Positions 18,255 to 26,842 are shown, counted from the stretch's first letter. The stretch is 64,000 nt of DNA from Streptomyces xanthophaeus (GCF_000725805.1 NZ_KL647132.1:531930-595929), one strand, 5' to 3'. Translations and numbers: made by a program. The notes: generated by a model not told the origin, from the letters alone.

Positions 18255-19700
18255 ATGCCACGCCGTCCTATGCACATGACCGGCGCAGACGGGGCTGCCC
18301 TGCGGGCGGCGCTGCGTGACCTGCGGACGAAGCTGGACGTGCCGCAGGAGTTCCCGGCGGAGGTGCGCGCCGAGGCGGAACGGGCCGCCCGCAACCCGCG
18401 CCTGCCCGCGCACGACGCCACCGACCTCCCCCTGTTCACCATCGACCCCCCGGGCTCCGTCGACCTCGACCAGGCCATGCACCTCGCCCGCCGCAACGGC
18501 CCCGGCGGCTACCGCGTGCACTACGCCATCGCCGACGTCGCCGCCTTCGTCACCCCGGGCAGCCCCCTCGACGCGGAGGCCCACCGCCGGGTCACCACCT
18601 TGTACTTCCCCGACGGGAAGGTCCCCCTGCACCCGCCCGTGCTCTCGGAGGGCGCGGCCAGCCTGCTGCCCGACCAGACCTGCCCCGCGCTGCTGTGGCG
18701 GCTCGACCTGGACGCCGACGGCCGGGTCGAGACCGCCGACGTCCGCCGGGCCCTGGTCCGCAGCCGGGCCCGGCTCGACTACGACGGCGTGCAGAAGGCC
18801 ATCGACACCGGTACGGCCGAGGAGTCCCTGGCCCTGCTGAAGGACATCGGCGGGCTGCGCGAGGCCCTGGAACGCGAACGCGGCGGCATCTCGCTGAACG
18901 TGCCCGAGCAGGAGGTCGTCGAACGCGACGGGCACTACACCCTGGACTACCGGGCCCCGCTGCCCGCCGACGGCTGGAACGCCCAGGTGTCCCTCATGAC
19001 CGGCATGGTGGCCGCAGACCTGATGCTCGCCGCCGGGACCGGCATCCTGCGCACCCTGCCCACCGCCCCCGACGGGGCCGTCGGCCGGCTCCGCCGGGCG
19101 GCCAGGGCCCTGCGGATCGACTGGCCGCACCACGTCCCGTACGCCGAACTCGTGCGCTCCCTCGACCCGCACCTCCCCGCGCACGCCGCCTTCCTCCAGG
19201 AGTGCACGGCCCTGCTGCGCGGCGCGGGCTACACGGCCTTCACCGGCGGCGACAGCCCCGACCCGGCGGTGCACGCCGCGGTGGCGGCCCCGTACGCGCA
19301 CTGCACCGCGCCCCTGCGCCGGCTGGTCGACCGGTACGCGGGCGAACTGTGCCTGGCGGCCGCGGCGGGGGAAGAGCCGCCGCAGTGGGCGGTGTCGGCG
19401 CTGGACGCGCTGCCGCGGGAGATGGCCGAGGGCGCCCGGCTGGCCAACACGGTGGAGCGGGAGTGCGTGGACCTGGTGGAGGCCGCCCTGCTGAAGGACC
19501 GCGTCGGGGAGACCTTCGAAGCCACCGTGATCGACGTGAAGGAGCACGACCCGCTGGTCGGCACGGTCCACCTCCAGGACCCGGCGGTGGTCGGCCGCGT
19601 GGAGTCCGCCGCCCGGGAGCTCCCGCTGGGCGAGCGCATCCGGGTCCGGCTGACCCAGGCGGACCCGGGCACCACGAAGATCCTCTTCATCCCTGCCTGA
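18255..19700 (+). CDS. RNB-domain exoribonuclease (RNase II/R family)
   Basis: This 481-residue protein is essentially a bare RNB catalytic domain, shorter than RNase II or RNase R because the cold-shock domains are missing. It is predicted to degrade RNA 3' to 5'. The metal site reads TIDPPGSVDLDQAMHL: three of the four canonical aspartates are kept and the fourth is Gln. Other RNB signatures are VHYAIADVAAFV and TAPLRRLVDRYAGELC. TACGCT lies 6 bp before the ATG and no ribosome site is seen, so the mRNA may be leaderless. Its 3' end overlaps the next minus-strand gene by 14 bp. Confidence 0.88.
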   Translation: MPRRPMHMTGADGAALRAALRDLRTKLDVPQEFPAEVRAEAERAARNPRLPAHDATDLPLFTIDPPGSVDLDQAMHLARRNGPGGYRVHYAIADVAAFVTPGSPLDAEAHRRVTTLYFPDGKVPLHPPVLSEGAASLLPDQTCPALLWRLDLDADGRVETADVRRALVRSRARLDYDGVQKAIDTGTAEESLALLKDIGGLREALERERGGISLNVPEQEVVERDGHYTLDYRAPLPADGWNAQVSLMTGMVAADLMLAAGTGILRTLPTAPDGAVGRLRRAARALRIDWPHHVPYAELVRSLDPHLPAHAAFLQECTALLRGAGYTAFTGGDSPDPAVHAAVAAPYAHCTAPLRRLVDRYAGELCLAAAAGEEPPQWAVSALDALPREMAEGARLANTVERECVDLVEAALLKDRVGETFEATVIDVKEHDPLVGTVHLQDPAVVGRVESAARELPLGERIRVRLTQADPGTTKILFIPA

Positions 19701-20337
19701 GGGCGGTGACCAGGGCGCGCGGGTCGTCGGCGTGGAAGCGGACGGTCCGCGCCGTCCCCCGGGCGCCGAGCGGCCGGACGAAGGCCAGGGGGCGGTTCAG
19801 CTCCAGGGTGACCGAGGTCTGGCTGCCCACGATCAGGTCGAGCACCCCGTCCTCGGACACGGTGACCAGGCGGCCCTCCGGGTAGCGGCGGTCGACGCGG
19901 ACCGAGGCCACCGCGTCCGGCGGGACGGTCAGGTCGAACAGGGCGCCGTAGCGGATCCGCAGCGAGCCGTCGGAGCGGACCACGTGCGGCCGGGTGACGC
20001 AGGCGGCGTGCATCGCCAGGACGATGAGGATCCCGTACACGTCGAGCACCAGCAGGACCCGGTGGACGGCCGGCCAGGGGATGAGCAGGGCCAGCGCGAC
20101 GGTCTCGATCACCGACACGAACAGCAGGCCGTACATCATGGCCGTCTGCGGTCCGGTGTACCCGGCGGCGAGGTCCCCGGGGCGCACCCCGTGCCTGCGC
20201 CGCCGCACCCACCACCCGAGGGAGGCGGTGGCCAGCAGCTCGTGCCGCACCAGCCGCCGCACCTGCACCGGCAGCACCCGGCGCACGGCGCCCCGTACCC
20301 GCATCGGCACCCCGGCTCCTACGTCTGTCGGACTCAT
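19687..20337 (-). CDS. Two-helix membrane protein of unknown function
   Basis: This 216-residue protein is not recognised. It has a basic cytoplasmic N-terminus, two transmembrane helices (about residues 68-86 and 90-110) and a soluble C-terminal half rich in beta strands (VRSDGSLRIRYGALFDLTVPPDAVASVRVDRRYPEGRLVTV), perhaps a PH-like fold. The start overlaps the stop of the upstream MerR gene (ATGA), so it should be co-expressed with that regulator. Its 3' end overlaps the convergent RNB gene. Confidence 0.75.
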   Translation of the reverse strand: MSPTDVGAGVPMRVRGAVRRVLPVQVRRLVRHELLATASLGWWVRRRRHGVRPGDLAAGYTGPQTAMMYGLLFVSVIETVALALLIPWPAVHRVLLVLDVYGILIVLAMHAACVTRPHVVRSDGSLRIRYGALFDLTVPPDAVASVRVDRRYPEGRLVTVSEDGVLDLIVGSQTSVTLELNRPLAFVRPLGARGTARTVRFHADDPRALVTALRQG

Positions 20338-21068
20338 CCCCGCCCCCTCTCCATGAACGCCGTCATGACCCGGCGTACGACCTCGGCCTGTGCGGGGGCG
20401 TACTCCGCGAGGAGCGCCTCCTGGAAACCGGCCACGACCCGCCCCTCGGCGGGGACGGCGGCGAACACCTCGTCGGGGACGGCCGCCACCAGTTCGGCGG
20501 CCAGCACCGGGATCCGCGGGTCGTCCGTCGCCGCGTCGGCGAGCGCGTCGAGGCGTTCGTAGAGCGCGAGCACAGCGGGGTCGGCCGCCAACGGCCCGAG
20601 CGCGGCGTACAGTTCCTCCCCGCCGGAGCCCGCGGCATCGAGCAGCGTCAGGTGCTCGCGGTCCATCGCGGCGGTCGCCGAAGCCGTGGGCGGCGCCTTC
20701 GCGAGGAGCGCGGCGAGGGCGGGCGACAGCGGTTCGGTCTCCCCCGGCTCAGCGGCCAGCAGCACCGCGAGCCGCCGCCTGCGCTCCGCGATCCCGGCCT
20801 CCTGCCGGGCCAGGTCGGCGTCGAGCTCCGCCAGCACCTCGGCGAGTTCGCGCCCCGCGTCGTCCGCGAGCACGTCCCGCACCTCGTCCAGGCTGAGCCC
20901 GAGCTCGGTGAGGCGGCGCACCCGCGCCAGCAGGACGGCGTCGCGGACGCTGTAGGCCCGGTATCCGTTGGGTCGCCGCTCCGGTTCCGGGAGCAGCCCG
21001 ACATGGTGGTAGTGCCTGATGGCCCGGGTGGTGACCCCGACCAGTTCGGCGATCTCTCCGATCCGCAT
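20334..21068 (-). CDS. MerR-family transcriptional regulator
   Basis: This 244-residue regulator has an N-terminal winged helix (MRIGEIAELVGVTTRAIRHYHHVGLLPEPERRPNGYRAY), a DNA-binding second part (RVRRLTELGLSLDEVRDVLAD), a coiled-coil dimerisation helix near residues 75-105 and a helical C-terminal domain of about 130 residues. That domain lacks a conserved metal-binding Cys pattern, so a small molecule or protein ligand is more likely than a metal. It is co-transcribed with the downstream membrane protein and preceded by a MerR-style promoter. Confidence 0.9.
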   Translation of the reverse strand: MRIGEIAELVGVTTRAIRHYHHVGLLPEPERRPNGYRAYSVRDAVLLARVRRLTELGLSLDEVRDVLADDAGRELAEVLAELDADLARQEAGIAERRRRLAVLLAAEPGETEPLSPALAALLAKAPPTASATAAMDREHLTLLDAAGSGGEELYAALGPLAADPAVLALYERLDALADAATDDPRIPVLAAELVAAVPDEVFAAVPAEGRVVAGFQEALLAEYAPAQAEVVRRVMTAFMERGRG

Positions 21069-21074
21069 GAGCCC

Positions 21075-21105
21075 AGTAGAAACCCTGCCGCTGCGTCAAG
21101 GTCAA
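21075..21105 (-). promoter_or_regulatory. MerR-type promoter with 19-bp spacer and dyad operator
   Basis: On the minus strand TTGACC (21105-21100) and TCTACT (21080-21075) form -35 and -10 boxes separated by 19 bp. This over-long spacer is what MerR activators correct by twisting DNA. The spacer contains an imperfect dyad, ACCTTG (21102-21097) with CAGGGT (21087-21082). Autoregulation by the MerR protein is the simplest reading. Confidence 0.65.
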
Positions 21106-21138
21106 GCCGCGACGGCACAGCCGGTAACATGGTCGGCA

Positions 21139-21551
21139 CGACAGACGAGTCGGCCGGGCGGCCGCGTCGGGGTCCCCGGATCCCGCCGAGGAACGTCCGG
21201 GCTCCATAGGGCAGGGTGGTGGGTAACGCCCACCCGGGGTGACCCGCGGGACAGTGCCACAGAAAACAGACCGCCGGGGGCTTCGGCCCTCGGTAAGGGT
21301 GAAACGGTGGTGTAAGAGACCACCAGCGCCTGGGGTGACCCAGGCGGCTAGGTAAACCCCACCCGGAGCAAGGTCAAGAGGATCCGTCCACGGACGGGTC
21401 TGCGCGGACGTTCGAGGGCTGCCCGCCCGATGTCCGCGGGTAGACCGCACGAGGCCGGCGGCAACGCCGGTCCTAGATGGATGGCCGTCTCCCCGGCGAC
21501 CGCGAGGTCTCCGGGAGACAGAACCCGGCGTACAGGCCGGCTCGTCTGCCG
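21139..21551 (+). ncRNA. rnpB: RNase P RNA (bacterial type A)
   Basis: This is the catalytic RNA of RNase P, which trims tRNA 5' ends. The conserved core GAGGAACGTCCGGGCTCC, the GGTGGGTAAC and CCACAGAAAACAGACCGCC segments and the late AGATGGATGGCCGTC are all recognisable. The ends were set by pairing of CAGACGAGTCGGCC at the 5' end with GGCCGGCTCGTCTG at the 3' end (helix P1). The length is about 410 nt, as in other Streptomyces. TAACAT at 21125-21130 is a likely -10. Exact ends may be off by a few bases. Confidence 0.95.
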
Positions 21552-21631
21552 TTCCCCCTTCGGCCCTGGTCAGGGTGGGGGACCCACTCTTCCCGCACGG
21601 CGGGGGCATTTCGGCAGGCCCGGTGGGGCGG

Positions 21632-22051
21632 TCAGTCTTCTTCGATGCGGCGTACGTCGCGCTGGTGCACTTCCTTGATGACCCGGGCGACGGTGGCGAA
21701 GTCGTTGTCCCGGTGCAGGACGGTCAGGCCGTGGTGGACGGCGGTGGCGCAGACGAGGAGGTCGAGGGGCCCGGCCGCGCGGTGCCGGCCCTTCTGGGTC
21801 AGCTTGTACTGCGCGTTCTCCACCCAGCGCCATGCGTCCTTGGGGATGCGGACGAGGCCGAAGAGGGCGGAGAGGTCGCTTTCGATGTCGTCACGGTCGG
21901 CGGGGCCGTTGGCGCTGAACAGGATCTCGGTGCGGGTGGCCTCGGATATGCCGATGGCGCCGGTTTCGATCTCGGCGTCCCAGCCGACCATGTCGTCGGG
22001 GTGAGTGACCAGGTGCACGTATGCGCTGGTGTCGATGAGGTAGCGGATCAC
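21632..22051 (-). CDS. vapC: VapC-type PIN-domain toxin ribonuclease
   Basis: This 139-residue PIN-domain protein is predicted to be an Mg2+-dependent endoribonuclease toxin cleaving tRNA or rRNA. The acidic active site is complete: Asp7 (LIDTSAYV), Glu42 (TRTEILFS), Asp97 (PLDLLVCATAV) and Asp115/Asp117 (HRDNDFATVA). The GTG start overlaps the stop of the upstream antitoxin gene (GTGA), as usual for vapBC. It ends about 80 bp from the 3' end of rnpB, facing it. Confidence 0.92.
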   Translation of the reverse strand: MIRYLIDTSAYVHLVTHPDDMVGWDAEIETGAIGISEATRTEILFSANGPADRDDIESDLSALFGLVRIPKDAWRWVENAQYKLTQKGRHRAAGPLDLLVCATAVHHGLTVLHRDNDFATVARVIKEVHQRDVRRIEED

Positions 22052-22299
22052 GCATCGCCCCTGGAGGAGGTGACTTCGGCCCGTTCGGCGTTCTTGCGGG
22101 CCTCCCGGGCCCGGCGGGTCGGCTCGAAGTCCCCGCGGGCACCGCGTTCTGCGAGGCGCTCGGCTGCTTGCCGACGACGGTGGCGCCTTATCACCTCTTC
22201 CAGGGCGGTGTTGATCGTGTCCTTCTTCGTCTTCGTGCCGAGCAGCCGTGCGGCTTCGGCGAGGACGTCGTCGTCGAGGTCGACGTTCGTAATGCCCAT
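22048..22299 (-). CDS. vapB: VapB-type antitoxin
   Basis: This 83-residue antitoxin starts MGITNVDLDDDVLAEAARLLGTKTKKDTINTALEEVIRRH, a ribbon-helix-helix DNA-binding domain of the VapB class. A basic C-terminal tail follows that should wrap the toxin. The ATG has GAGGGG 5-6 nt upstream; the open frame extends 16 codons further but without an initiation signal. It probably represses its own promoter through the inverted repeat just upstream. Confidence 0.9.
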   Translation of the reverse strand: MGITNVDLDDDVLAEAARLLGTKTKKDTINTALEEVIRRHRRRQAAERLAERGARGDFEPTRRAREARKNAERAEVTSSRGDA

Positions 22300-22317
22300 G
22301 GCACCCCTCACTGTGTG

Positions 22318-22351
22318 TGATGTGGGAATCTTTTCCACTGTTGCCACATCA
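22318..22351. promoter_or_regulatory. Inverted repeat upstream of vapBC (candidate operator)
   Basis: TGATGTGG (22318-22325) and CCACATCA (22344-22351) form a perfect 8-bp inverted repeat 18 bp apart, with a weaker nested GTGGGAA/TTTCCAC pair inside. It begins 19 bp before the vapB start, a typical place for VapBC autorepression. Confidence 0.6.
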
Positions 22352-22423
22352 TAGGCTCCCGCGCGCTCGCGCGCCCTCGCGCGCTGAAATCCCGAAAAAG
22401 GAGCGACCGGCCCTGATGAACCG

Positions 22424-22455
22424 AAGAACCCCCGCCGGGAACGGCGGGGGTTCTT
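22424..22455. terminator. Strong intrinsic terminator
   Basis: AAGAACCCCCGCCG and CGGCGGGGGTTCTT form a perfect 14-bp stem around GGAA, with T-rich flanks. It is 16 bp beyond the stop of the minus-strand RNase H operon and should end that transcript; symmetry lets it work in both directions. Confidence 0.88.
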
Positions 22456-22470
22456 TCGTTGCTGCCCGGG

Positions 22471-23913
22471 TCAGCGCAGGTGCGAGGTGTCGTTCAGCAG
22501 GCGGACCGAGGCGTTGCCGTCGGCGTAGTAGGCCACCGCCGACACCGAGGCCGCCGAGAGTTCCATGCGGAACAACGACTCCGGCGGGGCGCCGAGGGCG
22601 AGGCGTACCAGGATCTTGACCGGGGTGACGTGGGTGACCAGCAGCACCGTGCGGCCCGCGTGCGCGGCCAGCAGCCGGTCGCGGGTGGCGGAGATCCGGC
22701 GGGTGGCGGCCGCGAAGCTCTCGCCGCCGCCCGTGGGAGCCGCCCGCGGGGAGTCCAGCCAGGCCTGGAGGTCGTCGGGGAACCGTTCGCGGACCTCGGC
22801 GAAGGTCAGGCCCTCCCAGGCCCCGAAGTCCACCTCGCGCAGGCCCTCTTCGACGGTCACCGGGAGCCCGAGGCGGTCGGCGACGGCCTGGGCGGTCTCG
22901 CGGCAGCGGCGCAGCGGGGAGCTGATGACCGTCTGCACGGTGCCCCGTGCGGCCAGCGCCGCGGCCACGGCGGCGGCCTGCCGGCGCCCGGCCTCGGACA
23001 GTTCGGGGTCGCCGCCGCCGCTGCCGGAGAAGCGCTTCTGCGGGGTGAGCGCGGTCTCCCCGTGCCGCAGCAGCACGAAGGTGGCGGGCGCGCCCATGTC
23101 GGGACCCCAGCCGGGGGCCGCCGCGGCGGTGGTCCCGGCCGCATCGGTGGTCCCGGCCGCACCCGCTGCCCCTCCCGTTCCGGGCTCGGTGGCGGTCGTC
23201 GGGGAGTCCGCGTCGAGGCAGGGCTCGATCACGGGCGGGTCCTCCGGGGCGACGGGCGGGGCCTCGTCGTCCGTGAACAGCACGTCGGCGGCCTCCGCCG
23301 GGACGACCGCCCGCGCGCCCGCGCGGGCGGCGGACGCGGACGAGACCGGGGAGCCGGCCGAGGCCGCTGCGAGCGCCGCGCGGACGGCCGCCGCGCCCGC
23401 GGCCGCGTCGCCCGGCGGGCCGGACGGGGCCGCGAGGGCGCGGGCCGCGCCGTGATCGAGGGCGGCCGAGGAGCGGGACGGCTCCCACTGCTCGCCGCGC
23501 TTGCCCGCGTCCATCGCCTCGTTGGCGAGCCGGTCCGCGTGCTTGTTGCGCTCGCGCGGGATCCACTCGTACGTCACCTGCGCGCGCGGCAGGACCTTCG
23601 CCGCCCGGGCGGCGAGGGGCTTCATGTCCGGGTGCTTGATCTTCCAGCGGCCCGACATCTGCTCGACGACCAGCTTGGAGTCCATCCGGACCAGGACCGT
23701 CGCCTCGGGGTCGAGTTCGAGCGCCGCCTCCAGCCCGGCGATCAGGCCCTTGTACTCGGCGACGTTGTTCGTCGCGACGCCGATGTACTCCGCGCGCTCG
23801 GCCAGCGTCTCCCCCGTGGCGGGGTCGAGGACCACCGCGCCGTATCCGGCGGGGCCCGGGTTGCCCCGGGAACCGCCGTCCGCCTCCACGACGAACCGGA
23901 CGGGCCCCGGCAT
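22471..23913 (-). CDS. Bifunctional RNase H / histidine phosphatase
   Basis: This 480-residue fusion is known from actinobacteria (Rv2228c type). The N-terminal RNase HI domain (residues 1-150 or so) has the DEDD-type site: VEADGGSRGNPGPAGYG, NNVAEYKGLIAGLEAAL, VRMDSKLVVEQM and NKHADRLANEAMD. A long Ala/Pro-rich linker follows. The C-terminal histidine phosphatase domain carries LLRHGETALTPQKRFSG and EVDFGAWEGLTFAEV. It removes RNA from RNA:DNA hybrids and, in homologues, may dephosphorylate alpha-ribazole phosphate for B12 synthesis. The ATG overlaps the stop of the zinc-ribbon gene. Confidence 0.93.
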   Translation of the reverse strand: MPGPVRFVVEADGGSRGNPGPAGYGAVVLDPATGETLAERAEYIGVATNNVAEYKGLIAGLEAALELDPEATVLVRMDSKLVVEQMSGRWKIKHPDMKPLAARAAKVLPRAQVTYEWIPRERNKHADRLANEAMDAGKRGEQWEPSRSSAALDHGAARALAAPSGPPGDAAAGAAAVRAALAAASAGSPVSSASAARAGARAVVPAEAADVLFTDDEAPPVAPEDPPVIEPCLDADSPTTATEPGTGGAAGAAGTTDAAGTTAAAAPGWGPDMGAPATFVLLRHGETALTPQKRFSGSGGGDPELSEAGRRQAAAVAAALAARGTVQTVISSPLRRCRETAQAVADRLGLPVTVEEGLREVDFGAWEGLTFAEVRERFPDDLQAWLDSPRAAPTGGGESFAAATRRISATRDRLLAAHAGRTVLLVTHVTPVKILVRLALGAPPESLFRMELSAASVSAVAYYADGNASVRLLNDTSHLR

Positions 23914-24656
23914 CAGATGCCCGAGTCGGCCGCACGGACCAGGATGCGGCCGCAGTTCTCGTGGCGTACGACCTGGTTGCGCGCGGCGGCCTTGATCTCG
24001 TTGACCTCGGCCATGTCGAGCTCCAGGCGGCAGCCCTCGCAGCGGCGCTGGTACAGGCGCGCGGCGCCGACCCCGCCCTGCTTGACGCGGATCTTCTCGT
24101 ACAGCGCCATCAGGTCGGCCGGCATGGAGCCGACGATGACCTCACGGTCCTTGGCGATCTTGGCGGCCTCGTCGTCGATCTCGCCGGTGGCGGCGTCACG
24201 GCGCGCGGTGGCGTCCGTCAGCTCCGTCTCCAGCGCGGAGACCCGCCCGGTGATCCCGGTGACGCGCTCGGTCGCGGCCTCCAGCCGCTCCATGACCTCC
24301 AGGACCACGTCCTCCAGGTCGCTCTGGCGCTTGGCGAGGGAGACGACCTCGCTCTGCAGGTTCGCCAGGTCACGGGCCGAGACGCCCGCGCCGGAGTCGA
24401 GCCGCTGCTGGTCGCGGGCCGCGCGCTGGCGGACCTGGTCGACGTCCTGCTCCGCCTTGGTCTGCTCGCGGGCTGCGTCGCTGGCCTGCGTCTGGGCGGC
24501 GACGAGCAGGTCGCGCTGGCTGGCGAGGTCCTTGGTCAGCGAGTCGACCTCGGCGTGCTCGGGCAGCGACTTGCGCTTGTGGGCGAGCTGAGACAGCCGC
24601 ACGTCCAGGGCCTGGACGTCGAGAAGTCGGATCTGGTCGGCGGGCTCGGCGTTCAG
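23913..24656 (-). CDS. Coiled-coil zinc-ribbon (C4-type family) protein
   Basis: This 247-residue protein is a long antiparallel coiled coil (about residues 20-180) followed by a C-terminal zinc ribbon. Its cellular role is not established; conserved linkage suggests nucleic acid metabolism. The CTG start is chosen because GGAG lies 7 nt before it, it overlaps the upstream stop (CTGA), and the sequence from there (NAEPADQIRLLDVQALD) is typical of the family. The second metal knuckle reads HENCGRI and not CxxC, so the ribbon is CCHC. Confidence 0.85.
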   Translation of the reverse strand: MNAEPADQIRLLDVQALDVRLSQLAHKRKSLPEHAEVDSLTKDLASQRDLLVAAQTQASDAAREQTKAEQDVDQVRQRAARDQQRLDSGAGVSARDLANLQSEVVSLAKRQSDLEDVVLEVMERLEAATERVTGITGRVSALETELTDATARRDAATGEIDDEAAKIAKDREVIVGSMPADLMALYEKIRVKQGGVGAARLYQRRCEGCRLELDMAEVNEIKAAARNQVVRHENCGRILVRAADSGI

Positions 24657-25510
24657 TTGGGGGCTCCAGGGTTAGAAGGGGGTGTCACGGACGGTGCGTG
24701 CACCGTCCAGGGGTCGGTGACCGTGCGCGAGACGTGGGTACGCAGGCCCCAGCCATGGCGCTCGGAGATCGCGTCGAGCTGTGCGGCGGCCTGCTCGCAC
24801 CAGGGCCACTCGGTGGCCCAGTGGGCGGCGTCTACGAGGGCCAGCGGGCTCTGCTCGCGGGCCTCGGACGCCGGGTGGTGGCGCAGGTCGGCGGTCACGA
24901 AGGCGTCCACGCCCGCCGCCCGGACCTGCGCGAAGAGACTGTCGCCGGAGCCGCCGCTGACGGCGACGCGGCGGATCAGCGCGTCCGGGTCACCGGCCAC
25001 GCGGATGCCCTGCGCGGTCGGCGGCAGCCAGGCGGCGCACCGGGCGGCGAACTCGCGCAGGGTCTCGGGCCGGTCCAGTTCGCAGATCCGGCCCAGGCCC
25101 CGGCGGCCGTTCGGGTCGCTCGCGTCGGGCACCAGCGGGCCGGTGACGCGCAGGTCCAGGGCGCCGGCGAGGGCGTCGGAGACACCGGGGTCGGCGGTGT
25201 CGGCATTGGTGTGGGCCACGTGCAGCGCGATGTCGTTCTTGATCAGCGTGTGCACGACGCGGCCCTTGAAGGTGCCGGCCTCGACGGTGGTGGTGCCGCG
25301 CAGGTACAGGGGGTGGTGGGTGACGATCAGGTCGGCGCCCAGCTTCAGCGCCTCGTCGGCGATCTCCTGTACGGGGTCCACCGCGAACAGGACCCGGGAG
25401 ACCTCGGCGTCGGGATCGCCGCAGACGGTCCCGACGGCATCCCACTGCTCGGCCCGCGAAGGGGGCCAGAGAGCGTCCAGCGCGGCGATGACTTCAGAGA
25501 GACGGGGCAC
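24653..25510 (-). CDS. Nif3-like dinuclear metal-centre protein
   Basis: This 285-residue member of the Nif3/DUF34 family forms hexamers with a two-metal site; in some homologues it acts as a GTP cyclohydrolase-like or metal-handling enzyme. Metal-ligand motifs are THHPLYL, HVAHTNAD and, near the end, RHHPASEARE with DAAHWATEWPW. It is the first gene of the Nif3 / zinc-ribbon / RNase H operon. The GTG start lacks a strong ribosome site. Confidence 0.9.
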   Translation of the reverse strand: MPRLSEVIAALDALWPPSRAEQWDAVGTVCGDPDAEVSRVLFAVDPVQEIADEALKLGADLIVTHHPLYLRGTTTVEAGTFKGRVVHTLIKNDIALHVAHTNADTADPGVSDALAGALDLRVTGPLVPDASDPNGRRGLGRICELDRPETLREFAARCAAWLPPTAQGIRVAGDPDALIRRVAVSGGSGDSLFAQVRAAGVDAFVTADLRHHPASEAREQSPLALVDAAHWATEWPWCEQAAAQLDAISERHGWGLRTHVSRTVTDPWTVHAPSVTPPSNPGAPN

Positions 25511-25717
25511 GGGCCAAGGCTACCGTCCGTGGCGGCCGTCCAGGTCAGGAGCAGCAAGAACGGGCCCCGCCCCGAACGCCCCGATATCGCACAGCACAAC
25601 CACCACCTCGACCACACGCGAATCGCCGCCCGGCCACCCTTATGTGTGAAGCCGCCCAGGTCGTGTTGTTCGGCATGAAGTGCGAAAACTAGCTTCACGA
25701 CCGGAGGTGACGCGCAG

Positions 25718-26842
25718 ATGACTGTCTGTGCCATCGAAACGACGACGGCCACGCCCCCGGCCGCCCCGGTCCCGGCGCCGTTCACGATCGCCGTGGACGG
25801 GTCGTACGCCGCCCGGCTCGCCGGGAACGGCGAGGCGCTCTACGCCGAGCGCTGGACCCTGGCCGGGCCCGAGGCGTACGCGGTCCCGCTGCCGCTCGCC
25901 CAGCCCGAGGAGGCCGACAGCGAGGTGCTGCCGCTGGCCGACGGGCGGGTGCTGATCCACCGGCGGGTGGCGGACCGGCACGCCTTCGCCCTGCTGTACC
26001 CGACGGGCGCCGCGGCCGGGCCGCGCACCGGGGAGCTCCAGCTGGGCGGACTGGCGGCGCAGGAGGGCGTACGGGTCCGGCTGCTGCCGCCGTCGCCGGA
26101 CGGGGCCTGCGCCTTCGCCCTGGCCGTGTCGGACGCCGGCACCACGGTCTGGCAGGTGGCCGGGGGCGGCGCCCCCGGCCCGCAGCGGGTGGCCCGGGTC
26201 CCGGGGCGGTGCTCCGGCGGGGTCTGGCTGGACCGCGCCGGCCGGATGCTGGCCCTGGACCGCGAGCGGGACGGGGTCACCAAGGCCGTGGCCGTGGACC
26301 TGGGCGGCGGCCCCGGCAGCGTCAGCGAGGGCTCCCCGCTGCTCCAGATCACGGAGGACAGCGACGACCGGCTGCTGCTCGCCGACCCCGACAGCGGACT
26401 GCTGCTGATCCGCTCGGACGCCCCGGGCGAACCCCGGCTCGGCTGGGGGGTACTGGGCAGCTCCCTGCCGGTCCGCTTCCCGGAGTGCCTGCGGGCGCAG
26501 GGCCTGGCGCAGGCCCTGCCCTTCGCCGTGCAGCCGGGGCAGGCCCTGATGCCGGAGAGCTGCGGGGTCGCGCTGTGGCTGCCCGGGGACGGGCTCGCCC
26601 TGTGGCGTCCCGCCGACCGGCACGTCTTCCGGCTCGGCCCCCCGGTGGGCTGGCTGGGCGGTACCGGCCTGTGGAACCGGGAGGGCCGGCTCCACCTGCC
26701 GTACGCGACCCGGGAAGTGCCCTGCGGGATCCTCGGGACGACCCTGCCGGTCGCCCCGCCTCCGCCGGTCCGCCTGGACCCGCCCCCGGCGGCCCCCCGC
26801 CCGGTCCCCCTCCAGCAGGCCCTGGGTCGCCCTGCGACCTAG
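25718..26842 (+). CDS. Hypothetical protein, possibly a beta-propeller
   Basis: This 374-residue protein has no family I recognise. It is soluble, with no signal peptide or membrane helix. Recurrent short strands ending in GR or DG (LPLADGRVLIHRR, LPPSPDGACAFALAV, LDRAGRMLALDRE, LWLPGDGLALWRP) suggest a repeated beta-sheet fold such as a propeller. The C-terminal 40 residues are Pro-rich. The ATG has CGGAGGTGA 8 nt upstream. It diverges from the Nif3 operon across 207 bp. Confidence 0.7.
   Translation: MTVCAIETTTATPPAAPVPAPFTIAVDGSYAARLAGNGEALYAERWTLAGPEAYAVPLPLAQPEEADSEVLPLADGRVLIHRRVADRHAFALLYPTGAAAGPRTGELQLGGLAAQEGVRVRLLPPSPDGACAFALAVSDAGTTVWQVAGGGAPGPQRVARVPGRCSGGVWLDRAGRMLALDRERDGVTKAVAVDLGGGPGSVSEGSPLLQITEDSDDRLLLADPDSGLLLIRSDAPGEPRLGWGVLGSSLPVRFPECLRAQGLAQALPFAVQPGQALMPESCGVALWLPGDGLALWRPADRHVFRLGPPVGWLGGTGLWNREGRLHLPYATREVPCGILGTTLPVAPPPPVRLDPPPAAPRPVPLQQALGRPAT

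Noticed and set aside
22360..22385. CGCGCGCTCGCGCGCC run near the vapB promoter, considered as an attachment site or origin element
   Set aside because: It is simple GC alternation with no matching copy elsewhere in the window and no integrase gene.
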